From positions 5,890,001-5,954,000 of the forward strand of contig JBBMOL010000018.1 of NCBI GenBank assembly GCA_037954665.1: 64,000 nucleotides of DNA, read 5' to 3'. This stretch comes from Laguncularia racemosa (lineage: Eukaryota; Streptophyta; Magnoliopsida; Myrtales; Combretaceae). The notes under the pieces are model-generated. The model searched no databases and was not told where the DNA came from. It saw only the letters and a program-made list of their open reading frames with translations. A program made the translations under genes and the position numbers. The number at the start of each line of letters is the position of its first letter. Positions within the stretch are counted from its first letter, which is position 1. This document shows, piece after piece, positions 22,949 to 33,900 of this stretch.

Positions 22949-25929
22949 CTGCACCATCCATTAATTTTTATTACATTATAATCTCGTTTGATTAATAAAG
23001 TCAGTGAACACCATGACAGAGTTCGATCACAGTGACAAATCTGCTAAAAATATCTTTTGGTTGCGAGACAAGGCAATAATAACCTCCCAAAGTTTCGGCA
23101 CTAAAAGTAACTTATTTTTCTTGTACAATATCCCAAGATGTCTACTGTGCGAACAATTGTTTCCATACATGAGCAAATAGATAAGTACACCGTTAGTACA
23201 CTTAGTAATACCCTCCTTTGAAAGTAGAGGATGTTACTAAAATACATGTACCAAGAATGTACCCATTTATTACCCAAACATAATATACACTTAAATTAAT
23301 ATTATCATATTTTATCGAATAGGGAAATAGAAGATAGAAATCAACCACCAGCTATTTCTAAGTTATTTTATGATTTTTAACATATCTATCTATGTTATAG
23401 TTTTAGTCACTATATATAGTCAATTCTCAAATGTCACAATATTTATTTCCTATAATTTTATGATGAATAATAGAAGATCAATTAGAAAAGTATCTCCTTC
23501 TACAGAAATGCAAAATGGAATCCCTTTTCCCTTGCATTTTATTTTCCTTTTGGATGCAATTGTATATTCCAAAATGGTGATGATAACAAAACAAGATGGG
23601 TTGCTTTCATGCATTAATATTAAAAGAAATTGTCAGAGACTTTATATGTTTATTTTGAATGCCCTAGAAAATGTTTTTAGAATGAGGGACAACTAGATAA
23701 CTTGTGACTCCTTTCTTTATTTAACAAACATTTTTGTCTCCATAATGCTAAGATCAAGAAGTTGTATCTCTCTCTCCCTACCTCTCCCTTATGCTCAAGC
23801 TTCGCTTCCTTTATTTTGAAAATCTAATGCGAAGAAATGACTTATCTCTTTTTAGGCTTTATTATTATTCGATTTTGAACTTGCATGACATGTAGGGTTT
23901 TAATTCAAGAAAAAAAAAAAAGTCCTCTAGAGAGGTGCAAGTGACCTAGGCTATGGTATGTTTATGGCATATTTGGTGCTTGGAATGTCGTGTTGAAAAA
24001 TGCCTTTGTTTTGTAGAGTTCAATTATACCCTAAAGCCCCAATTTAGAGTTTTATAGAAAAATTAGGTTCTAATAATCTCATAGGTGTTAAATTTCTTAA
24101 ATTGGAGTCACAAATTTGCTATATAGTATATATAATCTTCCATTTGTTGTTTGTCAATTATGTTTTGATAAATTTTAAGGAAATTTTGGACAAAGGGTTT
24201 TAGGAAGATTTTGATTAAAGTAACTTTATTATGATGTTGGAGTTTAAGTGGTTTTTGAATTTTAGTAGCTATTAAATGCTCCTTTTTGGGTAGTTTTGGT
24301 GTTGGAGACTCAATTAGGGCACCTTAGGTCAAATTCCCAATGTTTGGGAACGCTTTTTGGGGAAAGGCCAAGTGCTAAACACCTCCCCCAAGTAGTCAAC
24401 AACATTAGGTTAAAGGGATCTATGGTTGATTACTTTAGTTTGTGATCAACTGTCTTGGTCCCTTCTTTTTTTTTTAACTTTTAGCCTTTGGGGAAGTGAT
24501 TTTTTAATATACTTATAGTCTAAAATTAAATCTTTGTCTATTTAATAGTTCTAAAATCCCAATTGAATCATTTGGAATTTGATGAGCTAATTCAAGGAAA
24601 TTGGGATGCTATGTTGTGTGTTGTTTATATTTGTAGGTCTAAAATAAAGACTTAACTCATATTAGACTTTAAAAATCAGTGCATGTTGCTTATCCATGCA
24701 CCAAGGTTGATAACCATTATAGATAGTTAAGTTGTAGGCTAGTTGCTTGCTACCTAATAGGAAAACTTGACAAGGATGAAGTAGTTTATAGTTAGACATT
24801 CAAACTAGTAACCATTCCAAATAAATGTGTCGCTGATAATTGTAGGTGGTATAAGAGTTAAGGTTTATGATCCCATCTTTAAATAACATGATACTAGCTT
24901 TAGGTAGTATCAAAGTATAGGTTATAATATTTAGAGGACATAAGGCTTTAGTCTATAAGGTGAGCAGAAAAGAGTGAATAGAAGAATGGGCTAAGTCTTT
25001 ATCATGAAAAAGTGCAAATTATTTACTTATTTTGTGGAATATTGCATGATGTGTGCACATGTGTGTATGTATTAGCTATTCATGGTAGGTTAACCAACCT
25101 TGTAAGGTTGGTCAATAGGTCCATAAAGCTAGTGAACCTATAGATCAAAGGCTAGTTTAAAGGAGGGGCCTAACCCTTATTTTCCATTAGCTTAAAAAAT
25201 ATAATGGCTAATAATAATAAAATTAAATGTTTAATTAAATTAACTTGTGTTTAATGGGTTACCTTATTTTACTTTAATAATAATAATAATAAGTAGGATA
25301 AATGATTAAAAATAAAATTTAAGTTATTGTAATAGATATAAACTTTAGTAGTTGAATGATGTTTAAGGGATTAACTCCATTATTTAGTAACATTAAGTTG
25401 GAATACAAGAAAAATAATTAAAGAAGAAAAGTGGATTATTTGTTTATAGGAGGGGGGAAAAGTAGCTTTTAGCCATAAGTTGAATTTGGAACTTAGTTAA
25501 GAAATTAATATTAGATTGTGTTTTGTATCATGTTTTAAAAGTGATTTGCATCAATTAATTGTGGGTGAGTACAACTTACATTTTTACTATGTATACCTAG
25601 ATGTGTGTGTTAATTTTGAAATGAACTTAATACATTTTTACTATGCATACCTAGATGTGTATGTTTACTCCTATGACGATAGATCCAACAGTATTGGAGA
25701 ACAAAAGCAGAGGTCGCCTAATAGCAACCATATCATCTTGTAAGGGCAATGAGCTAGGGAAGCACAATGGAAGTTTAGGCACCAAACTGCCATGTGTGAC
25801 CAGGTGATTATAGATTGGTTAACTATTGTGATACAAGTTGGTCCTCTAGAAAGAAGTGATAATCGAATTACAATGGTGAAATGAGACATCATTATGGATA
25901 GTTGTCCTAGACTAGCCATATTAATGATA
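22949..25929. other. Noncoding, decayed retroelement sequence
   Basis: No supported gene. Around 24840-24930 two sequences resemble decayed Tekay-type primer sites (GTGGTATAAGAGTTAAGG and GTAGTATCAAAGTATAGG), so this stretch is probably old LTR-retrotransposon DNA. Bases 25141-25330 repeat 15766-15990. A 54-bp unit starting ACATTTTTACTATG is duplicated at 25578 and 25632. Confidence 0.45.
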
Positions 25930-25934
25930 GTTAT

Positions 25935-26574
25935 TGATGCGGACATCATGGAGGGCACAGCAGCCTACACAGCCCAAGGGCACGGCCGTGTATAATTTTA
26001 CCTGGGCCGTGTATCACTTACACGGGCACAAGCACGCCCAGCAACACGACCGTGTGCTCCAGTAGGATTCTCACAGAGTCATACACGGCCTAAAGGCACG
26101 GCCGTGTATGAAACCGTGTACTATGCTCATCATATACACAGAAGCCCACACGGCCTAAAGGAATGGCCGTGTACTCGACCGTGTATTATGCTCGTCGCAT
26201 GCCCAGAGACATACACGGCCTAAAGGCACGGCTGTGTATGAGACCGTGTACTATGCGTGTCGCATGCCCAGAAACATACACGGTTTAGAGGCACGGCCGT
26301 GTATGAAACTGTGTACTATGCGTGTATTTTATTATTTCTTTCCACATGTACGCTTAGATTTTCCCCTTTTAGATATTTTACGGGGACATATAAATACTCT
26401 TTTGTCAGATAGATTAGGGTTACGTTTTATTATCATACTGGAATACACTTTGAGAGAGAGTTTTCTCTAATTTCCGGGTTGTGCGTAACCAGATTTACAT
26501 CAAAGATCGTTTCTTTGTTGTGTGAAACCAATCCAATCTCGGATTCGTTTTGTTACGCTTTCCGCGCTGTGTCA
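25935..26574 (+). repeat. Element 2 5' LTR
   Basis: 640 bp with a U3 array of CACGGCCGTG-type units spaced by CTAAAGG/CTAGAGG and ACTATGC words. TATA box TATAAATA at 26389-26396. Its U5 is strongly similar to that of element 1 while the U3 arrays differ in unit order, as expected for sister families. Confidence 0.95.
26389..26396 (+). promoter_or_regulatory. Element 2 LTR TATA box
   Basis: TATAAATA at the same place relative to U5 as in element 1; the 3' LTR copy is at 29282-29289. Confidence 0.7.
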
Positions 26575-26576
26575 GT

Positions 26577-26592
26577 TGGTATCGGAGCAAGG
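26577..26592 (+). other. Element 2 primer-binding site
   Basis: TGGTATCGGAGCAAGG, two bases after the LTR. One mismatch (A to G) to the initiator-Met site seen in element 1. Confidence 0.8.
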
Positions 26593-26607
26593 TAATTTCC
26601 TGCGGGG

Positions 26608-27240
26608 ATGTTGGCTAACGACGGTGATGACTGCGGTCGTATTCTTGACGGTGTTCGGGGTACGGAAGTCCTACGTTACGGGCAACCAATACGAAGGGCG
26701 GTAGAGGAAACCATGGGTCAGAAAATCCGGCGAGAGGAACAGCGTCGTGAGGCCCTGATCTATCGATACAATACCAACAGTAGCAGGCAGGTTTATTGGA
26801 GACGACCGGAAGGCGATCCAAGGAACAGATCTGTTACTTATGATACGGATGATGAAGACGAGATTTTTAGTAATCTGCCTAGGAGAAGAGGCCATGGTAG
26901 CGTAAGACGATACAACAGATGTGATTACAGGTATAAAGATGAAATCTTTTCTCAATTTAAATATGTTGTATCGGAGTTTGATGGTACCGAGAGTCTGAAT
27001 GAGTTTTGGGTGTGGGTAGAGGATATAGAAAGATTCTTTGACCATATGAGGGTTCCAGAGGGAATGAAGATAGAGTTAGTGGAGAGTCGTTTGTGGGGTG
27101 ATGCATTGTATTGGTGGGAACGACTTCGAGGAGTAAGACGCCTTGAGGGTAAAGACCCGGTGAGGACTTGGTTTATGATGCAATACTTGTTAGGACAAAA
27201 GTTCTTTCCCCTTGATTACGAGCGAATCCTTCCTCAGAAA
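26608..27240 (+). pseudogene. Element 2 gag, N-terminal part of the chimeric ORF
   Basis: ATG 26608 follows the PBS by 15 bases and matches the gag start of element 1 (DGDD...RILDGV against DDSDRVLDGV). The retrotransposon gag domain is visible at residues 130-205: FWVWVEDIERFFDHM, ALYWWERLRGVR and the ending FPLDYERIL. The match to element 1 Gag ends just after that motif, so the C-terminal part of Gag and the zinc knuckle are missing. The frame is intact up to 27876, running on through the captured sequences. Retained Gag could take part in particle assembly, but this is inference. Confidence 0.85.
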
Positions 27241-27576
27241 ATTCCACAAACACCTGAGCCGATAAACTTAATTCCTAAAGTGTTTAAGGAGGAGATGTCT
27301 GAACAAGAGGCAAACTCAACCCTTAACGATCATAGTACTTTGATTGGTGATGGTGGGGGCGATGGAAAAGCAGTTGAAGCTTACAAAATTTGTGTTGGTG
27401 AGGAAGCTATTGTGGCGGAGCCCTTGTTGAATGACAAGCCGGAGATGACTGTGACTGAAGAGTCGAAGGCTGGAGGTACTCTGAGCATAATCATTGCACC
27501 AACGAAGGAGATTAAGGATGTAGAGTTTAATGTTTTACCCAAAAACTTATACTTCAAACCAGAGGAAGCGCTAGAG
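27241..27576 (+). other. Element 2 insert of unknown origin, in frame
   Basis: About 112 codons open in frame between gag and the aldo-keto reductase. Composition is acidic and Pro/Glu/Lys-rich (IPQTPEPINLIPKVF at the start, AEPLLNDKPEMTVTEESK in the middle, EIKDVEFNVLPKNLYF near the end). I do not recognise it; it matches neither element 1 Gag or Pol nor the aldo-keto reductase N-terminus as I know it. It may be a second captured host fragment or a linker from another retroelement ORF. Confidence 0.5.
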
Positions 27577-28336
27577 ATGACTTATGGAGTACAAAATACA
27601 GATAAAGAAGCTCATGACATTCTCAGTTATGCATTTGAGAGTGGCATAAATACTTTGGACACTACTGAGGCTTATCCAATTCCAACGAAGAAAGAAACTC
27701 AAGGAAAAACAGATCGTTATATTGGTAGCTGGTTAAAGTCTCAGCCACATGACAAGGCTATTGTGGTAACAAAAGTTTGTAGTTATTCAGAAAGGTCAAG
27801 CTATATTCGTGAAAATGCAAAGGTTTTACGGGTTGATGCTGCTAACATCAAAGAGAGTGTAGAAAAAAAGCCTTAAGAGACTTGGCACTAACGACATTGA
27901 TTTGTTGCAAATTCATTGGCCAGATCGCTATGTTCCACTATTTGGTGAGTACTCATATGATTTCTCAAAGTGGCGACCAAGTGTGCCTTTTGTTGAGTAG
28001 TTACAGGCCCTACAAGATGTTATCAATGAAGGAAAGGATCGCTACATTGGTGTTTCAAATGAGGCTTCATGTGGAGTAATGGAATTTGTTCAAGCTTCTA
28101 AAGTTGAAGGGGTTCCAAAGATTGTTAGCATACAGAATAGCTATAGTTTGCCTGTTAGAACCCGATTTGAAGTGGATCTAGTTGAAGTACGCCACCCGAA
28201 GATTCGCAACATAGGCTTCCTTTGTTATTCTCCATTGGGTGGTAGATCATTGACTGGAAAGTATTTGGATATCAATTCTAAAGCTGCCAATAAGAAGAGG
28301 TTGAACCTATTTTCTAGATACATGGAGAGGTACAAC
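27577..28336 (+). pseudogene. Captured aldo-keto reductase fragment (intronless)
   Basis: Encodes most of an NADPH-dependent aldo-keto reductase of the plant chloroplast-type family that I associate with Arabidopsis At1g04420. Visible: LDTTEAYP with tetrad Asp (27658) and Tyr (27673), IVVTKV with the Lys (27772), DLLQIHWPDRYVP with the His (27914), then RYIGVSNE, KIVSIQNSYSL and LCYSPLGG with SLTGKYLD. All four catalytic-tetrad residues are kept. The first barrel strand and roughly the last 70-90 residues are missing, so a complete (beta/alpha)8 barrel is not encoded. No introns, consistent with capture of spliced mRNA. Two later breaks: an extra A in the run at 27863-27869 shifts the frame, and TAG at 27998-28000 replaces a CAG. 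Confidence 0.88.
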
Positions 28337-28888
28337 CGTTCCATCCATAGAACTATTGGAAGATCACTTTTTTCAGTGGCCTATACCAAGGCACCTTCTC
28401 ACGCTCTGGACCTAGTTTCCTTACCCAAAGGTGAGGAGACCTACGTAGCAGCAAAGCACCTGGCGAAACAGTACCACACAGTGGCGTCGGAAATCAAAGA
28501 ACAAATTGAGAAAGTGAATGAGCGATATAAGAAAGCCGCTGACAGACATAGGAAGAAGAAGTTATTCGACGTGGAAGACCTAGTGATGGTGTTCTTAAAG
28601 AAAGAGTGTTTCCCCGTGGGTACATATAGCGAGTGGCAGCCGAAGAAGTATGGGCCCTACAAAATAGTGGCCAAAATCAATGACAACGCCTATGTGGTTG
28701 GCCTTCCGAAAAGCATGAAAATCTCCCGGACCTTCAACGTGGTGGATTTATCTCCATTTTACACGGATGACGCACCCCTTTATCCAGAAGCGAACTCGGG
28801 GTCGAGTTCTACCTTGGTGGGAGAGAATGATGCGGACATCGTGGAGGGCACAACAGCCTACACGGCCCAAGGGCACGGCCGTGTATAA
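28331..28888 (+). pseudogene. Element 2 integrase C-terminal tail fused to the AKR frame
   Basis: Immediately after the AKR motif YMERYN the same frame continues as RSIHRTIGRSLFSVAYTKAP, which aligns with element 1 integrase from SSVHRTIGRSPF onward. It then shows KAADRHRKKKLFDV and the GPY/F module PKKYGPYKIVAKINDNAYVV, ending TFNVVDLSPF. The catalytic DDE core is absent. As in element 1 the frame crosses the polypurine tract and stops about 60 bases inside the 3' LTR. The AKR-integrase fusion is open from 28001 to 28888. Confidence 0.88.
28816..28827 (+). other. Element 2 polypurine tract
   Basis: GGTGGGAGAGAA, identical to element 1, directly before the 3' LTR. Confidence 0.85.
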
Positions 28889-29467
28889 TTTTACATGGGC
28901 CGTGTATCACTTACACGAGCACAGGCACACCCAGCGACACGACCGTGTGCTCCAGTAGGATTCTCACAGAGTCATACATGGCCTAAAGGCATGACCGTGT
29001 ATGAAACCGTGTACTATGCTCGTCATATACACAGAAGCCCACACGGCCTAAAGGAGCAGTCGTGTACTCGACCGTGTATTATGCTCGTCGCATGCCCAGA
29101 GACATACACGGCCTAGAGGCACGGCCGTGTATGAGACCGTGTACTATGCGTGTCGCATGCCCAGAAACATACACGGCTTAGAGGCACGGTTGTGTATGAA
29201 ACCATGTACTATGCGTGTATTTTATTATTTCTTTCCACATGTACGCTTAGATTTTCCCCTTTTAGATATTTTACGGGAACATATAAATACTCTTTTGTCA
29301 GATAGATTAGGGTTACGTTTTATTATCATACTGGAATACACTTTGAGAGAGAGTTTTCTCCAATTTCCGGGTTGTGCGCAACCAGATTTACATCAAAGAT
29401 CGTTTTTTTGTTGTGTGAAACTAATCCAATCTCGGATTCGTTTCGTTACGCTTTCTGCGCTGCGTCA
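28828..29467 (+). repeat. Element 2 3' LTR
   Basis: 640 bp, same length as the 5' copy and followed by GTTAT. It carries the same palindromic U3 array. Repeat-driven ORFs here are not genes. Confidence 0.95.
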
Positions 29468-29472
29468 GTTAT

Positions 29473-30905
29473 TGATAATCAACCCAAGACAAAGCAACTT
29501 TCAAAATTACAATCTCTTATATATTTTTTCATAATATATTATGTTGAGTCAAAAATACTTCAATTCTTAGGACACCAAATCTATACTATTTGCTTTATCT
29601 ATATAAGATAAATTAGTTGCTTGTTGTATTAGCTATTATATATGCATGTTAGAGTGTTCCTATTTGTCATGCCCATGTGGCTGTTAAGACTTTCGTACTA
29701 GGCTTCAGCCCATTCCTCTACAAGATGTGTTTTCTAGGTGTAGGTACCCTTTTTAGTATTAGATGTGTACTACAACTTAGGGTATAATATATATTACGGG
29801 AGCGAGATATTTGAAAGTAGCTTTGATTACATGATGGACTAAATAAAAGATGTATGTTGTTTAATGTTATGTTGGCTGTGTACTATTGAATTATAAGATG
29901 TAAAAGGTTGGGTTACTTATTTTATTTGTATTGCAACATTGTATTGCAGTTATATAGAAGGTTGACTCAATTAATGCGTTCATCTCTTATGTATTGAACT
30001 ATATAAAAGGCTTTATAGAGAATTGATTTGGTTTTTCATGAGTGAATTTTCATAAAACGGTTGTACTATGCATTGAAGTAACCTATGGAGACTCATTAAG
30101 CGCGTCTAGAGATGGACTTTCCCATAATTCCACTCAAGAAATGTTATTCTTATTTTTAGTTGTTTTCGAAAACCACTCAAGGAATGTTCAGTTCTTTCCT
30201 TTTCCTTTTAAATTTACGAAAAAGACAACAAATGTACCCTTTCTTTTTTGGGTGCGCGCATTTTACTGCACAAGCAGAAGGTGGGTGCCTAATGTGCCTT
30301 TCCGGCTGCCAATTTCTTTCTACTCTTTTGTCCTGTTTCTCGTCTTTAGTTTCAATATAGGAAAAAGCCTTGACATTGCATATTTAGGAAAGCGTGGCTC
30401 CTTTTAGTGTCTTCAATTGGCACCCACTCAAAAAATAGAGTGATGATCAACAAACCAAAAAATGATAAAAAAAAATTGATCAAATCGTAAACAGAATCAG
30501 ATAGTAAATTAGATTTAAATTATTTTTTTATATTAAAAAAATTACAAATTGAAACAAACCAAGCGACTTTTTATAAATTTGAAAAAATTACGAACTAAAC
30601 CAAACCGTGAAAAACAAAATAGAAAATATATGACTAAAATCAATTTTTCTACTAGACATGAATCTGTTTTGTAGCTGTACAACAGGGTAAGTAATGCTGA
30701 AGATAATAACTGCCATTTCCCTCGGAGCATCAATTTGTCCGGCGAAAATATAGAAGGGCTCTATTAATTGAAAACAAAATAAAATAAGCACATTTTAGAA
30801 GATGCTAATAGGAGCAAAATATCTTTGGTCAAAGAACTAAGCCTCGTAAATAATGAAGCTCTGAAAATGTGTGAGCCTTTAACCATGACTGAGTATTTAC
30901 TGCTG
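29473..30905. other. Intergenic, downstream of IPT2
   Basis: No supported gene. The two overlapping ORFs at 30042-30407 are Phe/Ser-rich translations without a domain. The last few hundred bases next to 30906 should include the IPT2 3' UTR (minus strand); AATAAA-like words occur but I cannot choose one. Confidence 0.45.
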
Positions 30906-33900
30906 CTATGAAAATGCATGACCATGGAACTTCTTAAGCCGTGAAGCTCGTTTTCGATGCCTTCGGCCAAGCTTATGCTGTTCCCATTCATGTCCTCCCC
31001 TAAGCACCTGATCACATGCCTGAAATAGTTTTTTTGGTGCAAGAACCACGAAGGCAGAAAATTCAACAATCAATTAAATGCAACAAGGCTGAGCTGCCCA
31101 AGAAGCAAAGAAGCTGTATGGTAAATACTAAGCATCAACTCACCTTGCATATGTACTGAGTCCACAAGTCTCTATCCAATGCATTCAACTGAGAGTGATG
31201 CTGCCCTCGCTGTTCAGTTGCAATGTCTTCATTCTCATTGCAGAAAGATCTTATTAAGTTAACAGTAGATTGAACTACTTGCTCATCCCAGGATTTATCT
31301 GATGAACCTGAAAGATGAAGGATCAATTTCAATCAACTATTTATATTAATCAAGGAAAAACCCCATAGCAGAAATTAAAACGTAAGAAGTGTTATATATC
31401 AGAAGGTATACCAGATATAGCTTCCGTTGCATCAACATGGTGGATGCTCCAGCCAAACAATTTCTGCAGTCTACAAATCCGCCTTTTCTGAGAAATGACA
31501 AAGGTCATGTCACTCAATAAGGTATTGCCACGTTAACTCTATTTCAAATACCCAAAACGAGAACCTATGAAAGCACTGGCAAGTACTTGAAAATTGAAAA
31601 GAAACACACTTTTGCACTCCATCACGAGACTCCAATAATGAACTATTAAAGCTAGGAATTTCTCAAATCAAGACTTGCTTATGAAATGAAAATTTAAGCT
31701 AGGCATTGTCCACATTCTCCAATTAGAAAAAGCCACAACTCTTTCCACCACTACTTTTCCCAACCAATCCCCTCCTTTCTTAGAACCACAACAACCAAGT
31801 ACTCACAGACTGACATAAATTTCTATGAGCACTTGAGCGATAAAAATATGCATACCAACATTACCTAGAGCACCCATCTACATTACATTACCCTAATTAA
31901 GATAAGAACATTGAAAATTGAAATCAAGATGGTCCTACTCATATAGATCGCTTTTAGCTTACCAACCAAGCACAACTTAGCAAATCAAATGTGTATCATT
32001 GATTAATTTCTCCAGTTATGTCCATTTTCTATGAACTTTTACTTACTTGTCGGCGAACAAGTCTTCGTGTATTAGCTTTCACATTATCAATGGATTCTTC
32101 TAGCAAAACCTTAAGCTCATTCCTGCTTGTGGATCTCAGAAGATTATACATATTTTCACTGAAATACTCGTTACTACATTCACTTCCATTGTTGTCACCA
32201 ATTTCAGACAAGTAAACCCTCAAAAACTTTTCAAACTCACGGACACCAATGGCCTGTAACAGCCCTCGAGAGTAATCAGCATTAGCCTTGTAGATGTTAA
32301 AGACTTCATTAAGCAACCCTGCATCAACCATGCGATCTACCCTGTTCTCTACAAACTGGTCCAGAACAGGGAGAGAGGCATCTACACATACAAAACAGCA
32401 ACTGTACCTAACATTTTCAACACGTCCCCAGTTCTGCCCTGCCACAATCACAGAAGACCATATGCAATCACTAAGGAATTTCCTACATACAATCTTTACA
32501 GACCAAAAAGAAATTAAATAAAAGGAACTGCAGTTTTATTGATTTTGCATGTAATTCTGTTAGTTCTGTGAGCTGCTACAAGGCATTATATTATGTAATA
32601 TTATTTTTAAAAAAAGAATAATTAATTAATTAAAAGAAAGGAAAAAAAAAAAGAAAAGAAAAGAAAGCTGAGAAGCAAAATAAAAGAATGAAGAAACTAT
32701 GGCCCCAAATTTAAGGATTCAATACTATGGGAGTTGATGGATAGACATCTCCGGATGTAGCACACTATCATACAAAAATGAAAGACCTTTACATTTTCAG
32801 TCATAAAACCTGCACCTTTGTTACCTAGCACATTTGCTTATTAAAGTAGAAAACAGATTTCCATTTCAGGTTTAGTAAGTACTTTTTCTTCAAGAGATCC
32901 AACATTGCTGATGATATAAGGGTTACATATTTAGCTGAAGGAGACTACAAACCTCATTGTTTTTTCCTTGAAACAACTTGCTAGGGAGAACACCAGACTG
33001 TGCATACAAACTAAGATATTGCTTGATCTGTAAAAGATTAAACCATACAAGATTCAACTAATAGCATCTTATGCATTTGACAAATGCTAAAGTGGAGAAG
33101 TCATTGCATAAAATATATGAAACTAGAAGAGAGAAGATTGAAGAGGAAACAAAGTACAAAGGACAACCAATGGAGACCCCAAAATGACCATAAGAAAAGT
33201 GGGTTCCAACCTAGTAATGCTGAAAACCTAGTGTGGATTCAGAGCAAAGATAAAGCTCAATATCAAATAGATCGTACTGCCAAAATGACATTCAGTTCAA
33301 GGTGAGCTGATCTCGCAATGGCAAAAGACTGAAATGAAGCATAATAATTAAATAATATAAAAGATAAACCAACCACACAGTAGAGTGCCACCTATCAGAG
33401 AACCACTTCCAACCAGAGCTTGCTCAGATCAAAAGCAAACTCAACTCAACATATCAATTAAAAATCGTAGCAAAAATTAACATTTCAAATCAGGAAATTT
33501 TCATAAAGATTTTGAGACAAAAGAGCATAGTGAATAAAAAAAGATCTATACTTTTCTCAGATTATTAGGATGTACTCTATTTGCTGCAACTGGATCAATA
33601 GCTTTGAGATGATCAAAAATGTCACTGGAATATTCTGTCTCCTTCTCGAAGTCAACATCAAAATCTGGAAGTTCCTCATCTGGGATCATATGACCATATA
33701 TCAGTAGGAAAATTTTCTTCCCACGTGTAGAATAAGCAAAAAAGTTACTACTTACCATGAGTTCCATCCAAGCAACCTTCATCCATATAACGTGACTTGT
33801 CATCCAGCAGAAATGGACTAACAAGAGCCTAGCAAGTTCATACAAAGAAACCAACAAAGTTGACATATATTTGAGAACACAAAAACATTTGATAAGATTT

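Larger units (their letters stand above)
25935..29467 (+). mobile_element. Element 2: non-autonomous Ty3/gypsy element with captured aldo-keto reductase
   Basis: Two 640-bp LTRs (25935-26574, 28828-29467) with TGATG...CA ends and a perfect GTTAT target duplication (25930-25934, 29468-29472). Internal region is only 2253 bp: PBS, 5' half of gag, a segment of unknown origin, an intronless aldo-keto reductase piece, the integrase C-terminal tail and the polypurine tract. Protease, RT, RNase H and the integrase core are missing, so it must have moved using proteins supplied in trans. U5, PPT, PBS and protein ends are close to element 1, which points to a related autonomous family as helper. By eye the LTRs differ at about 31 of 640 sites (about 5%), almost all transitions, so this insertion is older than element 1. 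Confidence 0.95.

Noticed and set aside
26234..26470. ORF in element 2 LTR
   Set aside because: Out-of-frame reading of LTR repeats and U5; the same peptide appears at 29127.
30042..30407. 121-aa ORF downstream of IPT2
   Set aside because: Low-complexity Phe/Ser composition, overlapping alternative frame, no domain.
33084..33305. 73-aa plus-strand ORF inside IPT2
   Set aside because: Lies in an IPT2 intron on the opposite strand and has no recognisable domain.
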